Positions 10,314 through 21,298 of a stretch of 64,000 bases of DNA are shown here, in pieces (positions within the stretch are counted from its first letter, which is position 1; every line of letters starts with the position of its first letter). This DNA comes from Sycobia sp. Sy_11. Taxonomy: Eukaryota > Arthropoda > Insecta > Hymenoptera > Epichrysomallidae. A program made the position numbers and the translations under genes. The stretch spans positions 192,501-256,500 of the forward strand of contig JACCIC010000176.1 of NCBI GenBank assembly GCA_018907035.1. The letters run 5' to 3'. The notes under the pieces were generated by a model. The model searched no databases, was not told the DNA's origin, and was given only the letters and a program-made list of their open reading frames with translations.

Positions 10314-10783
10314 TTGGTTTTGAAAAATTTGTGTAGAGGGGGAATTTAGATTTAATTTACTAAATTTGATAGTGGGGATAAGATATAAAAAGATTAGAAT
10401 ATAAGGTTTAGTTTAGTTTAGTTTAGTCCCTCATGAGGAGCCGTAGCGAGCTCGAAACGTTGGACTGAATCTTCAATTAGGTAAGGGTGTTGGGGACAGT
10501 CAGACTGCACTTTACTAACAAAATTTTTTTTTAGCTAATATTTTATTTTCAGATTAGTCTACGGGGGTGAATGTAAACAAGGACAGTCTGACAGTCATTA
10601 TAATTTTTATCTTAATTTTTATTTTTATTTTTATTATTTTTCTGTATTGATATATTAATGTTAATGTAGATATGTATTGATATTGTTACGTATTGTTTTC
10701 AATTGATTTGGTTGGCCTGTAAGACCAACGAAAAAAGATATTTCCTAATTTGTATATAAGTAGTCGACAAAAGTACAATTAAA
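10314..10783 (+). mobile_element. PLE 3' tail (copy 1)
   Basis: Non-coding tail of the PLE: hammerhead motif, intron-like module near 10480-10555, the sequence ACGGGGGTGAATGTAAACA, a T/A-rich run, then the terminal motif CTGTAAGACCAA near 10720 and an end resembling GTCGACAAAAGTACAATTAAA (10762-10783). The same terminal motifs recur at many places in the window on both strands, which defines the family's 3' boundary. Confidence 0.75.
10424..10466 (+). ncRNA. Hammerhead ribozyme motif, core mutated
   Basis: Stem I UAGUCC/GGACU, a core reading CUCAUGA where CUGANGA is required, stem II GAGC/GCUC, then GAAACGUU. The conserved G5 is a C, so cleavage should be lost. It is otherwise near-identical to the copies at 52031 and 53297. 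Confidence 0.7.
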
Positions 10784-10805
10784 TTATTTCAAAATTATAA
10801 AATAC

Positions 10806-11311
10806 TTTAATTCTACTTATGTCGACTGTATTTAGATAAATTAATATATATTTCTATTGGTCTTACAGTGCAATTAAATAAATCAAAATTCATACATTAA
10901 ATATCAATATATATTTATATCAATACTAATACACATCAATATCTATATAACTCATTGAAAATTAGGACAGTCAGACTATCCTTGTTTAAAATCAGTTTGT
11001 TCCCTGATGAGGAACCGTAGGAGCTCGAAACGTTGGACAACCTTATTCAATCTTCAATTGGGTAAAGGTGGTGGGAACAGTCAGATTGCACTTCATTAAT
11101 AAAGAATTTTTTCTACTAATATATTTTTATTTGAGATTAGTCTACGGGAGGGGGTGATTTTGAAGAAGAACAGACTGACTGTTGTTATAATTTTCAATTA
11201 ATTATATATTGATGTGTATTAGTATTCATATAAATATATATTGATATTATTATGTATTAATTTTGATTTATTTAATTGAACTGTAAGACCAATAAACATA
11301 TTTATCAATCA
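10806..11311 (+). mobile_element. Short inverted-tail PLE derivative (copy A)
   Basis: The left part (10806-10985) is a PLE tail in minus orientation: end motif ACTTATGTCGACT, GGTCTTACAG near 10860, GACAGTCAGACTATCC near 10971. It is joined to a plus-strand hammerhead region (10995-11040), an eroded intron-like module and a plus-strand tail ending CTGTAAGACCAATAAA near 11296. The two tails share a long complementary tract (10855-10960 against 11210-11300). The same layout occurs at 24717-25161 and 45735-46180. It abuts copy 1 tail-to-tail: arms 10762-10783 and 10806-10827 match at 20 of 22 positions. Confidence 0.6.
10995..11040 (+). ncRNA. Hammerhead ribozyme motif, diverged stems
   Basis: Core CUGAUGA and GAAACGUU are intact, but stem II (GGAACC..GGAGCUC) no longer pairs fully and stem I (UUGUUCC/GGACAA) has one extra base. 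It could retain weak activity at best. Confidence 0.6.
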
Positions 11312-11486
11312 ATATTATAAACTAAGTCTCGTCATTGATTCGATGTGTTTTATTTATTATTTATGCTATATTAAACCCAAAGCGAATTAATTAAAATATT
11401 AGGGAAATTAAATATCTGTTCTAAAAAATTTTGCAAAACCTCTTCACCCAGCGCTGAGCATAAGATATTGACTACTTGGAAGACGC

Positions 11487-12060
11487 TTGGTCGAAACACA
11501 TCTTAATACAAATTATTTGCACGATAAACTATTAAAAGCTGAACGTCACATAGAAGATTTAAAAAGCGCTAAAAAAATGATAAAGAAATACGTAAACGAT
11601 CTTACGCTTGAAAAATGTTTAATCAAAATAATTTGGGATAAAGAACTACGTACACGATCTTACGCTTGAAAAATTCCAATTATGTGACAAGTTCGGATAT
11701 AATGCAGATAGATGTAACTACCAAACAAAGACACTCCATTACACGGGGGCTTTCCAGCTTTATAATGTTTATGGACATGTTGCTAGAAATGGCCTTAATC
11801 ATATAAGGAGCAACAGAAGGCGAAAAACAGCTACGGTGCCCTCACTTCAAGAGTGCGACAAAGGGCACCGCCGAACCATGTGCGGTTTGCCAATGTAATG
11901 CGATTGGAGGACGATAATTACAAATTATTACTGCTATAGGTGTGGCAAATTACTAAGCGTAAACTAAGTTTTAAAAAAAATACAATTTCTTTCCTTGTTG
12001 ACTCAGGTTCCCACGGAAACATTATAAAGCTCCAAAAATTATGCGAAGGAGTTAAAATAA
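11487..12060 (+). pseudogene. Gypsy gag-protease remnant
   Basis: A short open stretch (11487-11669) is followed by decayed CCHC-like pieces (CDKFGYNADRC near 11688) and by a retropepsin active-site block, FLVDSGSHGNIIK, near 11993. This block resembles the second protease unit of the element at 1-9 kb, so it is probably a distant relative. Several stops and shifts break it. No RT or integrase follows. Confidence 0.55.
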
Positions 12061-13330
12061 ATTCGAAAGAAACTGTGGACAAGAGACAATTAGAGGCTTT
12101 TCAGATAAATTGATTTTCCATGTAGTTGGAGACTTGTTTAAACTACCGTAGAGTGAAACATTAAGGATTGATTTTCTGCTATGAAAAGGGGCAATTACAG
12201 AGTTTGAAAATATCTTTTGAGAGTTGATGAATACGAAATTCCGATAAACGCTAACAAAAACCAAGTTCACCTGAGCACGAGAATTTTGAATACAAGTTTC
12301 TGCAACAAAAACAAAAGTGTTTCAGAGAAAGCGAGGCAAATCTGTTAATAGATCGGAAGTTAAAGTAAACAGAATTCCACGTACTATAATAAGAATAGAT
12401 TTAGAACGTTAGACATACAAAAGGGGTACAGATGGTTTATTATCCCGAGCGTAATTTCCACGCTCGGGATAGGAATCAAGAACCTTAAGGCTCTTCTACT
12501 TAAATTATAAGATTTAAAAACCTTAACGATCGTGAGTGATCAAGCTAGAACTTAAACTAGATTGAGTATTCATTTTGATACTAAAAATAGCAAACACAGT
12601 ATTTTTCTTAGAATCTAGTTTAATGAGCCAAGCGTAAATATGTCCCACACAATAATTAAATAATCTTTCGAATTGAATGCTTCGGTACCTGTTGCAAAAC
12701 TTCGTTCGCGTTCTTATTTTGAGTAAATAACGTGTTTGATCATTGGATATTACATAAATCAAATGCGAAGGCTTCAGAGCAATCAAATAAGAGCTAGTAG
12801 CATATCATCGGCTTCAAGATAATTCAACTCAGAAACTTCGTACTTGTCCTAAACGGGGTCTTAACTCTCGCTAGCAAATACTTAAACTTACTGTGCATGA
12901 AGCAAATAAATGAATTCGCAGAATATTATTTTTATTAAATTTTTTTTTTTTATTTAAAAACTCTGATTATTTTTGTTGGATAATGAGCGCGCATACTTGT
13001 ATTAATAGATCGTTCATTCATTCGAAAAACACGGAGCAATAAATAACGGGATGCATCTTTGAAATACATCTTTTTAGTAATATATAATTACGTTTGCGAG
13101 CGAACAAGACTTATATAAAAATCTACAGCCTTTCGTCTATTTAACTATAAACTAAAACATTAATTAAAAAAGAGCAGATAAATATTATATTAGTAAAAAA
13201 TACTTTAACAACATAAACTTGATGTTTGACATCATCGCCATTTCACTGGCAATAAATATTGCAATTAATATACATATTAGCTGAACAAGGAAGTCTGCAG
13301 CGATTGACAAAAGATTTGACAAAAGACAAA
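12060..13330. other. Intronic DNA without recognised gene
   Basis: Mostly A/T-rich. The only structure I see is a hairpin, TATCCCGAGCG with CGCTCGGGATA separated by about 9 bases, near 12440-12472. The first few hundred bases may be further decayed Gypsy sequence. Confidence 0.5.
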
Positions 13331-13334
13331 ACGT

Positions 13335-14010
13335 CATTTGCGGAAAGCGCTGCTTCTATTCTTTAATAAGAAAAAAAGTGCGGCTGAGGTGTACCATTTG
13401 CTTTTGAAAACTTATGGAGCAGTATGTATTAATGAATCCACGTGCCGTGAGTAATTCAAAGGTTTCAAAAGTGGTGATTTTGAAGTTGAAGACAAGGACC
13501 AGTCCGGAAAGCCGAAAAGTTTTGATCGCGAGGAACTAGACGTTTTGTTGCAGAAGGATCTGTCAGATTAAAGAAGAACTTGCTCCTATATTGAGGGTCA
13601 CGCAACAAGTCGTTTCTCTGTGCCTAAAAGCATTGGGATTCATTAAGAAGGTTGAAAACTGTGGAACATATGAATTCAAGCCGAGAGACGTCAAACGGCG
13701 ATTTTGCGTGGCCGACATGGTTTTACATCGCTATAAAAGTAAATTATTTTGGAATCATATTATCAATGGTGATTAAAAATGAATTTATTATGATAACCCT
13801 AAATGAAGAAAATCGTATACAAAGCCTGACGAGCCCACCCAGCGACATTGAAACGAAATATGCAACTAAATAAGGTCATGCTCTATATATGGTGGGATCA
13901 AAGGGTCTTATATTCTGAGTGAACCAGTCAAACGATCAAATGACCATTGTACCAACCGAACTTATACGTTTGAAGCGAACGTTGCAGGTAGAACGACCAG
14001 AATAAGAGAT
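13335..14010 (+). pseudogene. mariner transposase remnant
   Basis: Decayed mariner: GWFRRFKSGDFEVED-like text around 13455-13490, an HTH-like stretch, KPRDVKRRF near 13685, then a catalytic-region relic near 13770, and pieces such as YTFEANVAGR-like sequence near 13960. The reading shifts frame repeatedly, and no terminal inverted repeats were found. The longest open piece (13591-13776) is 61 residues. Confidence 0.7.
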
Positions 14011-14414
14011 CACGCATGAGTTCGTCATTTCTCATCACTGTAATCTTCTCTCCTACCTCTATTGCTCTCTCTCTCTCCCCTGCTCAGACGTAAGGACGCA
14101 TACTGTACGTTTCATACGCCTATAATTTAAATGGATATAAATGTTATTAAATATATTTTTCATAACATAATATAATAATACATAATATACTTAAGGAATG
14201 ATGAATATTATTTCACGGTTTATTGAAAAGAAAAACTTTATATAATTTATGTACCTTATGAAAAGAAGTATGAAGTATACAGTGCTCAACGAAGCAAGTA
14301 TTGGCATTGAATAAAAGCACAGAAGATTATGTCATGTGAATGTAAATAATATTAAACAGATGGAACATAAAGAATTGTAAGAGGCATTGGTAGAATAAAC
14401 GGTGAAATGAACCA

Positions 14415-15410
14415 GTGCGAAGCTTATCGAAGGCTACTCGCTCGTCATTTAAAGCAATAACAAAAATGTCAAGTCAGATATTAGAAAGACTGTATATGGA
14501 TGTATGGGACCCGTCTCAAGTCATCTCAACAGGCGGTAGTAAATATTTTCTATCAATTATTGATGATTATTCACTTAAAACTTTCGTATATACAATGCAA
14601 AGAAAATCTGAGGTCTTTAAGTATTTCAAAATTTTTATAAACGAAGTAGAGAAGCAACGCAATCGCAAAATAAAAATTATTCGTTCAAACAACGGTTTAT
14701 AATTTTGCAATAAAGAATTTCAAAACTATTTAGAGCAGAGAGAGATAAAAGCAGAGAGGACTTCTACATATACGCCTGAACAAAACGGTGTTACATCAAT
14801 ACTACATGACAGTGGTTTACAGCCAAGATTCTGGGCTGAAGCACTCCACACATTTGCATATCTTAAAAATAAATATATATACAAACTTTTGGGAAATTCT
14901 ACGTCGGACGAGAGATGGTGGGGATACAAGCCTTCACTACAACACATACGAATATTTGGTTCACTCGTTTATGTGTGGAAACCAAGCTCGAAAAGAAATA
15001 AACTACAAGCAAGAGCAGATTTAGGCATTCTTGTCGAATATACAGTAAAAACTAAAGGTTATCGTGTATGGATACCGAAATTGAAGCAAGCTATAGAGAT
15101 AATACATGTAAAAATAGAAGAAAGTAAAAACGGAGTAGAAACTCTATTTGGAAGAAATATGGTAAACAAAAGGAATAATTTCGTTATCAGTTTACAAAAT
15201 AAAGAATCATTTCTAGGCGATGAATATGAATTTACAAGCGATGAACAATGTGAAAAAAATTTAATCAAACAAGACCATGAAGATAAAAAGTTTAATAACA
15301 TACATATATCGACAGAGGACGGAAGAGGACGGAAAATCCAAGAAAAGGAGAAAAACGAATCGACGTATATTATTACTTTCCTGAAGATAATATTCGAATG
15401 CGATCCATGA
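14415..15410 (+). pseudogene. Copia integrase, broken
   Basis: The first part (14415-14702) has the LERLYMDVWDP and SIIDDYSLKTFVY blocks (catalytic Asp) and ends at a stop just after IRSNNGL, where the second Asp is expected. Reading resumes in another frame (14889-15410) with GYKPSLQHIRIFGSLVYV, the conserved C-terminal segment of Copia integrase, then a low-complexity charged linker. The Glu region lies in the broken stretch (14765-14800). Confidence 0.8.
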
Positions 15411-16568
15411 ACGACGTGAAAAAATATTGTGAATTAAATACTCTTAAATTTAAATCTGATGATTTTTGTTTCAGACCTAGAAGCTCAAATTATATGGAAA
15501 ATTTCGACAAAATAATAGAAAACAAAAGCAATGATCAAAATATAAAATTAGATGAAATAGACATGACATGTATAAAAGAGATATACTCTGTCGAAGTACC
15601 CAGAAAATTTAAGGAAAATCAATTATTACCGCAAAAGGTTGAATTGTATGAACTTATGCAAGAGGAAATGGATATGATAAAGTCTAGAGAAATATGGACA
15701 TTAGTCGACTTGCCACCGAAAGACAAGGTAATTGAGACTACATGGGTGTTTACATTGAAGACAGATGATAAAAACAGGGTTAAAAAATACAAGGCGAGCT
15801 TGGTAGCTCAAGGTTTTAGTCAGAGATACGGCATTGATTCTAACGAAGTATTTTCTCCGGTTGTAAATTTTGCATTAATTAGATTTTTCTTTATTTTATT
15901 CGTATCAAAATTATCACGGCGACATATGCAATTAGATGTCAAATCGGCGTATTGATACTGTACTTGAAAAGAAAAGAATTATATGAAACAGCCGGAAGGT
16001 TTTGAAGTTGCTGGTAAAGAAAGTAAAGTTTGTCTACCATTAAACAATCTATGTTTTACATCAAAGTGATAGAGAATGGAATAACGAATTTGATAATATT
16101 TTTAAAACGCCAAGGTTTGAAAAATGAAACTATTGTAATTGCGTTTATAACTTAGAAAATAAAGCTTTCCAATTATTATATGTCGATGATATCATTTTGT
16201 TTGCGATAAGCGATAGATTAATTTCTGAAATAGTTACAAAATCAAAATTTGCAATAAATTCTCAAGAGTTGGGAGAAGTCAAATATATACTAGGTGTGAA
16301 TTTTGAGAAAGTTAAAAACAAATATTATTTACATCAACTTACATACATAGAGAAACTAATCTGTAAATTTAAAGAATTGCCGCGAACATTTGTAAACTTA
16401 CCAATAAAAATAGACATTCTTCCACCGAGCGAAGAAAAAGAGACTATTCAAAATGAGATAATGACAAAATTTCCATATCGAACATTTATAGGATGCTTAT
16501 CATTCTTAGCTGATAAAAGCAGACCCATATATATCATATGCGGAAAACTTAATGTCACAGTTTTGTAA
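15398..16568 (+). pseudogene. Copia reverse transcriptase, broken
   Basis: First frame (15398-15955) holds the finger blocks: REIWTLVDLPP, WVFTLKTD, KKYKASLVAQGFSQRYGID and a QLDVKSAY ending (first catalytic Asp). About 240 bp of broken sequence follows. The second frame (16197-16568) starts right after the YVDD active site (near 16180) and contains ELGEVKYILGVNFE and a YIEKLI block. In-frame stops and shifts separate the two parts. Confidence 0.85.
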
Positions 16569-17143
16569 TTCTTATAACTATAATCATTGGAAAATTGTAG
16601 TCGACATCATGAATTATATTTTTAATACAAAGCATAATATGTTCAATTTATCCAAGATAAAAAATAACGGTCTAGTTGCATACTCCGATGCGAATTGGGG
16701 GTGCAGCCTAATTCAAAGACACTCGTCGGGCGGATATCTTTTATTATTCGATAATATTCCGTTCATGTGGAAATCTACGAAACAAAAATGTATAGCGTTA
16801 AGTTCTATGGAATCAGAATTTATTGCGTTGGTTGAAAGTGTAAAAGGAATTGACTTGGTTCTAAAAAGTATTGCAGGAATTAAAATTATACGAAATTCTA
16901 ATACAAAAACCTATTCAATTCTGCGATAATCAGTCAGCAATATATTTTAGAAAAAACAGTATTGAAAGTAGTAAAACGAAGCACATTGATATTAAAATAC
17001 AATTTATAAGAGATTGGCTTCAGAAAAGAAAATTTGTGTTAAAGTACGTTCAAAGTAAGTCGAACATAGCAGATTTTTTAACTAAGCCAATATCACAGAT
17101 AAATTTGAGAAGATTCTTAAAAACTTATATTTTTGTCAAATAA
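16552..17143 (+). pseudogene. Copia RNase H, frameshifted
   Basis: The phrases AYSDANWGCSL, GGYLLLFDNIPFMWKSTKQK and ALSSMESEFIAL (16676-16830) are the Copia RNase H core. The frame shifts near 16900 and continues as FCDNQSAIYF, KHIDIKIQFIRDWL and NIADFLTKPI up to 17143. The polypurine tract lies 15-25 bp downstream, so this is the true 3' coding end. Confidence 0.85.
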
Positions 17144-17166
17144 ACGAGCGACTGATTGAAGGGGGT

Positions 17167-17408
17167 ATGTTTACGTATATGTATATATGTCATATACATA
17201 TACGCGTAAACACGCAGTCGCGTGTATATATACTGTAATGGGTTCCTTAATTATTAATCACCCGGTAGAAGTACCCGTTAACAGAGTTGTAAAGAACCCC
17301 GAACGGATTAAATTGTTTAAAACAATCTTTTTGGACCGTAGGTTCTTTGCGGATATTTCTTCCTCAGACTTACCTTTGTTTATCCTGGAAATTATATAAG
17401 GAATAATA
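17167..17408 (+). repeat. Probable start of a Copia 3' LTR
   Basis: Begins TGTTTACGTATATG right after the polypurine tract, and contains a near-palindrome of CATATACATATACGCG with its left neighbours. A mariner inserted at 17411 interrupts it; the remainder may run into 18699 onward. No 5' partner LTR is present to fix its end. Confidence 0.45.
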
Positions 17409-17410
17409 TA

Positions 17411-18696
17411 TCAGGTATGTGAATAAGTCTTTCCCGTTTTTTTTCAAATTTTGAGCCTTTATTGTGAAAAAATGGTTACAAATGAATTATTGAAAGTATT
17501 GGCCATCGCTAGCTACAACTTTTTCCCATCTTTCTGGCAACATACGAATCCCGTTGCGAAAAAATTCGACCGGTTTGGCCTCTATCCAGTCATCCACCCA
17601 TTTTTTGGCTTCCTCGTAGGAATGGAAGTGCTGGTCAGCCAGGCCATGCGTCATCGATCTAAAGAGATGGTAATCAGACGGAGCAACGTCTGGACTATAC
17701 GGCGGGTGGGGTAGGACTTCCCATTTGAGCGTTTCTAAGTATGTTTTCACCGGCGGTGCAACATGTGGGCGAGCATTGTCATGTTGCAAAATAACTTTGT
17801 CGTGCCTGTCGGAGTATTGTGGCCGTTTTTCTCGCAGTGCGCGGCTCAAACGCATCAATTGTCGTCGATAGACCTCGCCTGTGATCCTTTCATTCGGTTT
17901 CAGAAGCTCATAGTAAACCACACCTAGCTGGTCCCACCATATACAGAGCATGAGCTTGGCGCCATGAATATTTGGCTTGGCCGTCGATGATGATGCATGG
18001 CCGGGTAGTCCCCATGATTTTCTTCGCTTCGGATTATCGTAACGTATCCACTTTTCATCGCTAGTCACGATACGATGCAGAAAACCCTTTCTTTTATGTC
18101 GCTGAAGCAGCTGTTCGCAAGTGAAAAAACGCCGTTCGACGTCTCTCAGCTTCAGTTCGTACGGCACCCAATTTCCTTGCTTTTGGATCATTCCCATGGC
18201 TTTCAAACGCTTGGAAATGGTTGTTCAGTCAACTCCCAATGCTTCAGCAAGTTCTTCTTGCGTTTGACAAGAATCTTCATCAAGCAAAGTCGCCAATTCT
18301 CGATCTTCAAAGATTTGCGGCCACCCGGCACGCTCCTTGTCTTCCACGTCGAAATCACCGCTTTTGAAGCGTCGAAACCATCCGCGAACACTTGAATCAT
18401 CGACACAACCTTCTCCATAAGCCTCCTGAAGCAATCGATGCGTCTCGGCCGCAGATTTCTTCAAATTGAACCAATAAAGTGAAACTTCCCGCAAATGACG
18501 TCGACTCGGCTCAAATTTCGACATTTTCACGATATCAAAAATTTATGATGCGAAAAAATTTTAACTAATGTGTTAGTATGGAATTGTTGACATATGAATA
18601 AGCTTTGATTATGACATATGTAACCATTGAATACTCGCACAGTATTGGTGGCGCCATCTCTTACAAAAAACAGGAAAGACTTATTCACACTCCTAA
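17411..18696 (-). mobile_element. mariner transposon, nearly complete
   Basis: 1,286 bp bounded by inverted repeats of about 30 bp: TCAGGTATGTGAATAAGTC on the left, the complement of TTAGGAGTGTGAATAAGTC on the right, each followed by TTTCC.GTTTTTT. TA dinucleotides flank both ends (17409-17410 and 18697-18698), as expected for TA-targeted insertion. One transposase gene fills it on the minus strand. It sits inside the 3' LTR region of the Copia element. Confidence 0.9.
17487..18530 (-). pseudogene. mariner transposase with one nonsense codon
   Basis: Reading from an ATG at 18530, the frame codes for a full-length transposase of about 347 codons with a single in-frame TGA at 18225-18227. The N-terminal half has the paired helix-turn-helix region (GWFRRFKSGDFDVED; TQEELAEALGVD just before the stop). 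The catalytic part has TSDEKWIRYDN (first Asp), LQHDNARPH (second Asp) and PYSPDVAPSDYHLF (third Asp), with 34 residues between the last two, the mariner D,D34D signature. The enzyme cuts and re-inserts the element at TA sites. I see no frameshift, so this copy was lost recently compared with the other mariners here. Confidence 0.92.
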
Positions 18697-19550
18697 TATA
18701 TATTAACAAATTATTGATAATCCAGGAAAAGACGGATTAATGATCAGCTACAGGGGGAAAAATATTTCTATATTTTCTACTGCTAATAAAAAAATCAAAA
18801 GTAGATTTATTTAATTAATTAAGAAAATAACTTAAACTTTTATTTAATTTGATAAAATTATAATAATTAATATGTTACCGCTTAATAGACCCGCGATAGA
18901 CTAACGTACGAATCCGCTCACACAGGGTGTGAGAGAGATAGATCTTTAAGTATAAAAGAGAGATAAAACAACAAGAGCGCCACCTTACGAAGAACAAGAT
19001 GTACCACTAAAGGAAACTGTGTACGCGCTTGTTGCTCTTACGATTCTTACTCTATGACTGTATCTCTCTGTCTCTCTCACACGTTCTTAAGATAATTTAT
19101 AATATCGAATATTATCAATCGGAAGAATTAAAGAAAAGAGTAGAGGTAAATCACACTCTACTAAAATCCGAAAATACAATAAATATAGAAAAATTCACCA
19201 ACCTTTATAACTCGACACTGGAAACAAAACAACCCAACGATGTATATGGCGTGAATCTGATGATCCAAAATACCGGCCGGTTTATTGTGCCTTTTACTCG
19301 GCAAGAATCTTCTTTTCTAACAATCTTATTCTCTCTCGAATAGAATAGATTTCATCTTTATTTCAGTACATTAACCGATCGATAATAATTTTTTTTTTAT
19401 ATGAAAATGGCTAACGATTCAATTTTCCAGAAAAACTTTTATTAATTTGTCTATTAGCAAGGTATTTTATACTATATTTTTAACTATATTATAATAATTT
19501 TTATTCTCCTTCTCTCTCTCTCTTTTTCCCTCCCTTTTTTCCTATTTGTT
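18697..19550. other. Intronic DNA with one wide inverted repeat
   Basis: No gene recognised. GTGTGAGAGAGA at 18927-18938 is complementary to TCTCTCTCACAC at 19071-19082, enclosing about 130 bp with CT-rich flanks; it may be a small decayed DNA transposon. The start of this stretch may be the remaining LTR of the Copia element. Confidence 0.4.
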
Positions 19551-19559
19551 CAAATAATC

Positions 19560-19592
19560 AACATGTATAGGGTGAACTATCCTATACATGTT
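19560..19592. repeat. Perfect 12-bp hairpin next to (TA)n
   Basis: AACATGTATAGG (19560-19571) and CCTATACATGTT (19581-19592) pair perfectly around a 9-base loop, followed at once by a (TA)n run to about 19640. Confidence 0.85.
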
Positions 19593-19594
<2 letters not shown>

Positions 19595-19648
<54 letters not shown>

Positions 19649-19959
19649 TATCAGAACTATAGCATCGAAATAATATTGTATTGTATAATAAACTCTCTCC
19701 CAATTGAGACTCGCTCAACAGCGGTTGTAAAAAGCCATGTGAGAGCACGTTTATATTTTTTCGAAAATCGTTATAATATTAGCCTATTTAATTATTATAA
19801 ATATGTGAACAAGTGTCAGACATAGTAAAGATAATAAATAGTAGTGTGTCTTATTAATAATAATAAAAAATAATAAAGGGGATAAAAGAACATCCCAACA
19901 CACACATTCATACACGTGCGAGCACGGACACGGTGAGTAAGCAACTCGAAAACGGCGTT

Positions 19960-20017
<58 letters not shown>

Positions 20018-20020
20018 ATG
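19595..20020. repeat. (TA)n and (TA)n(GA)n microsatellites
   Basis: Pure TA runs at about 19597-19640 and 19962-19995, the second passing into GA repeats (19996-20018). Both lie in the intron downstream of the ADAM10 exon at 20591. Confidence 0.95.
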
Positions 20021-20590
20021 AGTTGTAGAGAGTTAAAGCTTCTATGCATCCTCAGATGGTCTAATGACATCCGTTCGCTTACTTTTGTTTTTTTTCTTTC
20101 CCCTCTATTTTTACTGCAAAAGGAAAGGGTACACAAGAAATGCGGGGATTTTAAAATTCATATCTACACCGTGACTTGATCATCTCGTATCAATATGGAC
20201 TCTAGCCCGACTCGCAACTTTACAGTTTGAAATTTTACATAATGTGGTCGTGTAAAGTTGCAACGTCTAGGTCTTGATGTACGTATATCTGCAGTAATGT
20301 GTTTATCAGATGTTGCAACCTCTCAATTGTCACTATGCTAAGGACCTTGAGCGCCATCACAAAGCATACTTCAACTAGAGCAAAAACTCAGTAGAGCGTA
20401 GAAAAACCTCTATAATTATGGTTGCTTAACATTGACAAAATCTTTGGGTTTGTTCATAGCAATTTCATATTTTCACTCCACCTACTGGACTGACGAATCT
20501 TACCTTAGGTAGAATCTGTCCGATAGTAAACTTGCCAAAAATTCAATTCAGGAATTTTTATCAACATTTTTTTATAATATATGTACTAAC

Positions 20591-20739
20591 CTGTATGTAA
20601 ATACGTAGGCTAAGCAAAAATCTTCGTGATTTCCAAGTGAGTGAAGATTTAAAAAATTACTAACATCGATGTTTTCCATACAAAATGGATTCTGATCACC
20701 ATAACCTTGAGGTTGTCCACAAGTGCTATCATCATCAAT
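20591..20739 (-). CDS. ADAM10: ADAM10/Kuzbanian-type protease, exon (metalloprotease domain, part 2)
   Basis: 149-bp exon bounded by AG (20741-20740) and GT (20590-20589). Starts IDDDSTCGQ and contains [18 protein letters not shown] and [11 protein letters not shown], which match the reprolysin domain of ADAM10 proteins just before the DFxxGxLGLAWV segment. Its start phase (0) fits the end of the exon at 21152; it ends in phase 2, so a further exon must follow to the left. I found none down to position 1, so the next intron appears longer than 20 kb. ADAM10 is a membrane-bound zinc protease that sheds ectodomains, including Notch. Insects have two ADAM10 relatives (kuz and kul), and I cannot tell which this is. 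Confidence 0.9.
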
Positions 20740-21151
20740 CTGTTCGGAATAAAGTTTTTGAACGGTTAATTTATTAAATATTAATTGTGTTTAAATAATC
20801 TATTTTTCTTTAAAATAAATTTGTCAGAAGTTCGAAGTTTTGATGTTTTGAAAATTTTAATTATTTTATGGTATATTCGAATACAAGAAAGCTAAAGAGC
20901 ATTAATATCGTTGAACGTGCTATACGATTTTCTTTTATGCCCTTGAGATTGAATTGCGTTAAAAATGTTAAAAAATGTTTGTTAAATATGAAAATTTAAA
21001 CAACTCTATTAGTTGGCATTTGTACTCTATTTCAAAAAGTACATGAACAACTATTTTTTTCATTTTTTATACGTTCTAAACAAAGCATGTTTATGAAAAA
21101 ATGCCTAACATTAATAGGTATATAAATTCATATTATATTAAAATATTATAC

Positions 21152-21298
21152 CTTTATCCTTTGAACTTCAAATTTAATATTACGATGTTCAATCTTGCCA
21201 TCAAATTTAGTATCTCTGTAGATATAGTTGACAGCTGTAACGTGATGTGCTATTAATGACAGAATTTCTTCCCGAGTCTTGTCCTCATCGTGATTAAG
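21152..21298 (-). CDS. ADAM10: ADAM10/Kuzbanian-type protease, exon (metalloprotease domain, part 1)
   Basis: 147 bp, exactly 49 codons, between an AG acceptor (21300-21299) and a GT donor (21151-21150). It encodes KTREEILSLIAHHVTAVNYI followed by YRDTKFDG and FEVQRIK, the early reprolysin helix and strand of ADAM10. Phase 0 at both ends agrees with the exons at 35205 and 20591. A 411-bp intron, the only short one in the window, separates it from the next exon. No stops or shifts, and conserved protein text in an otherwise transposon-filled region, show it is under selection. Confidence 0.93.

Larger units (their letters stand above)
14280..17166 (+). mobile_element. Ty1/Copia retrotransposon, 5'-truncated and decayed
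   Basis: Starts inside the GAG-pre-integrase domain (WHRRLCH-like text near 14297) and continues through integrase, RT and RNase H to a polypurine tract, TTGAAGGGGGTA, near 17157-17167. A 3' LTR probably starts at TGTTTACG (17167). Gag, protease and the 5' LTR are absent, and a mariner (17411-18696) has entered the presumed LTR. It is a different lineage from the Copia copy at 53.6-58.5 kb. Confidence 0.8.

Noticed and set aside
19029..19343. 104-residue plus-strand frame
   Set aside because: Starts in a CT-repeat tract, has no family motif, and lies within an inverted-repeat region of a host intron.
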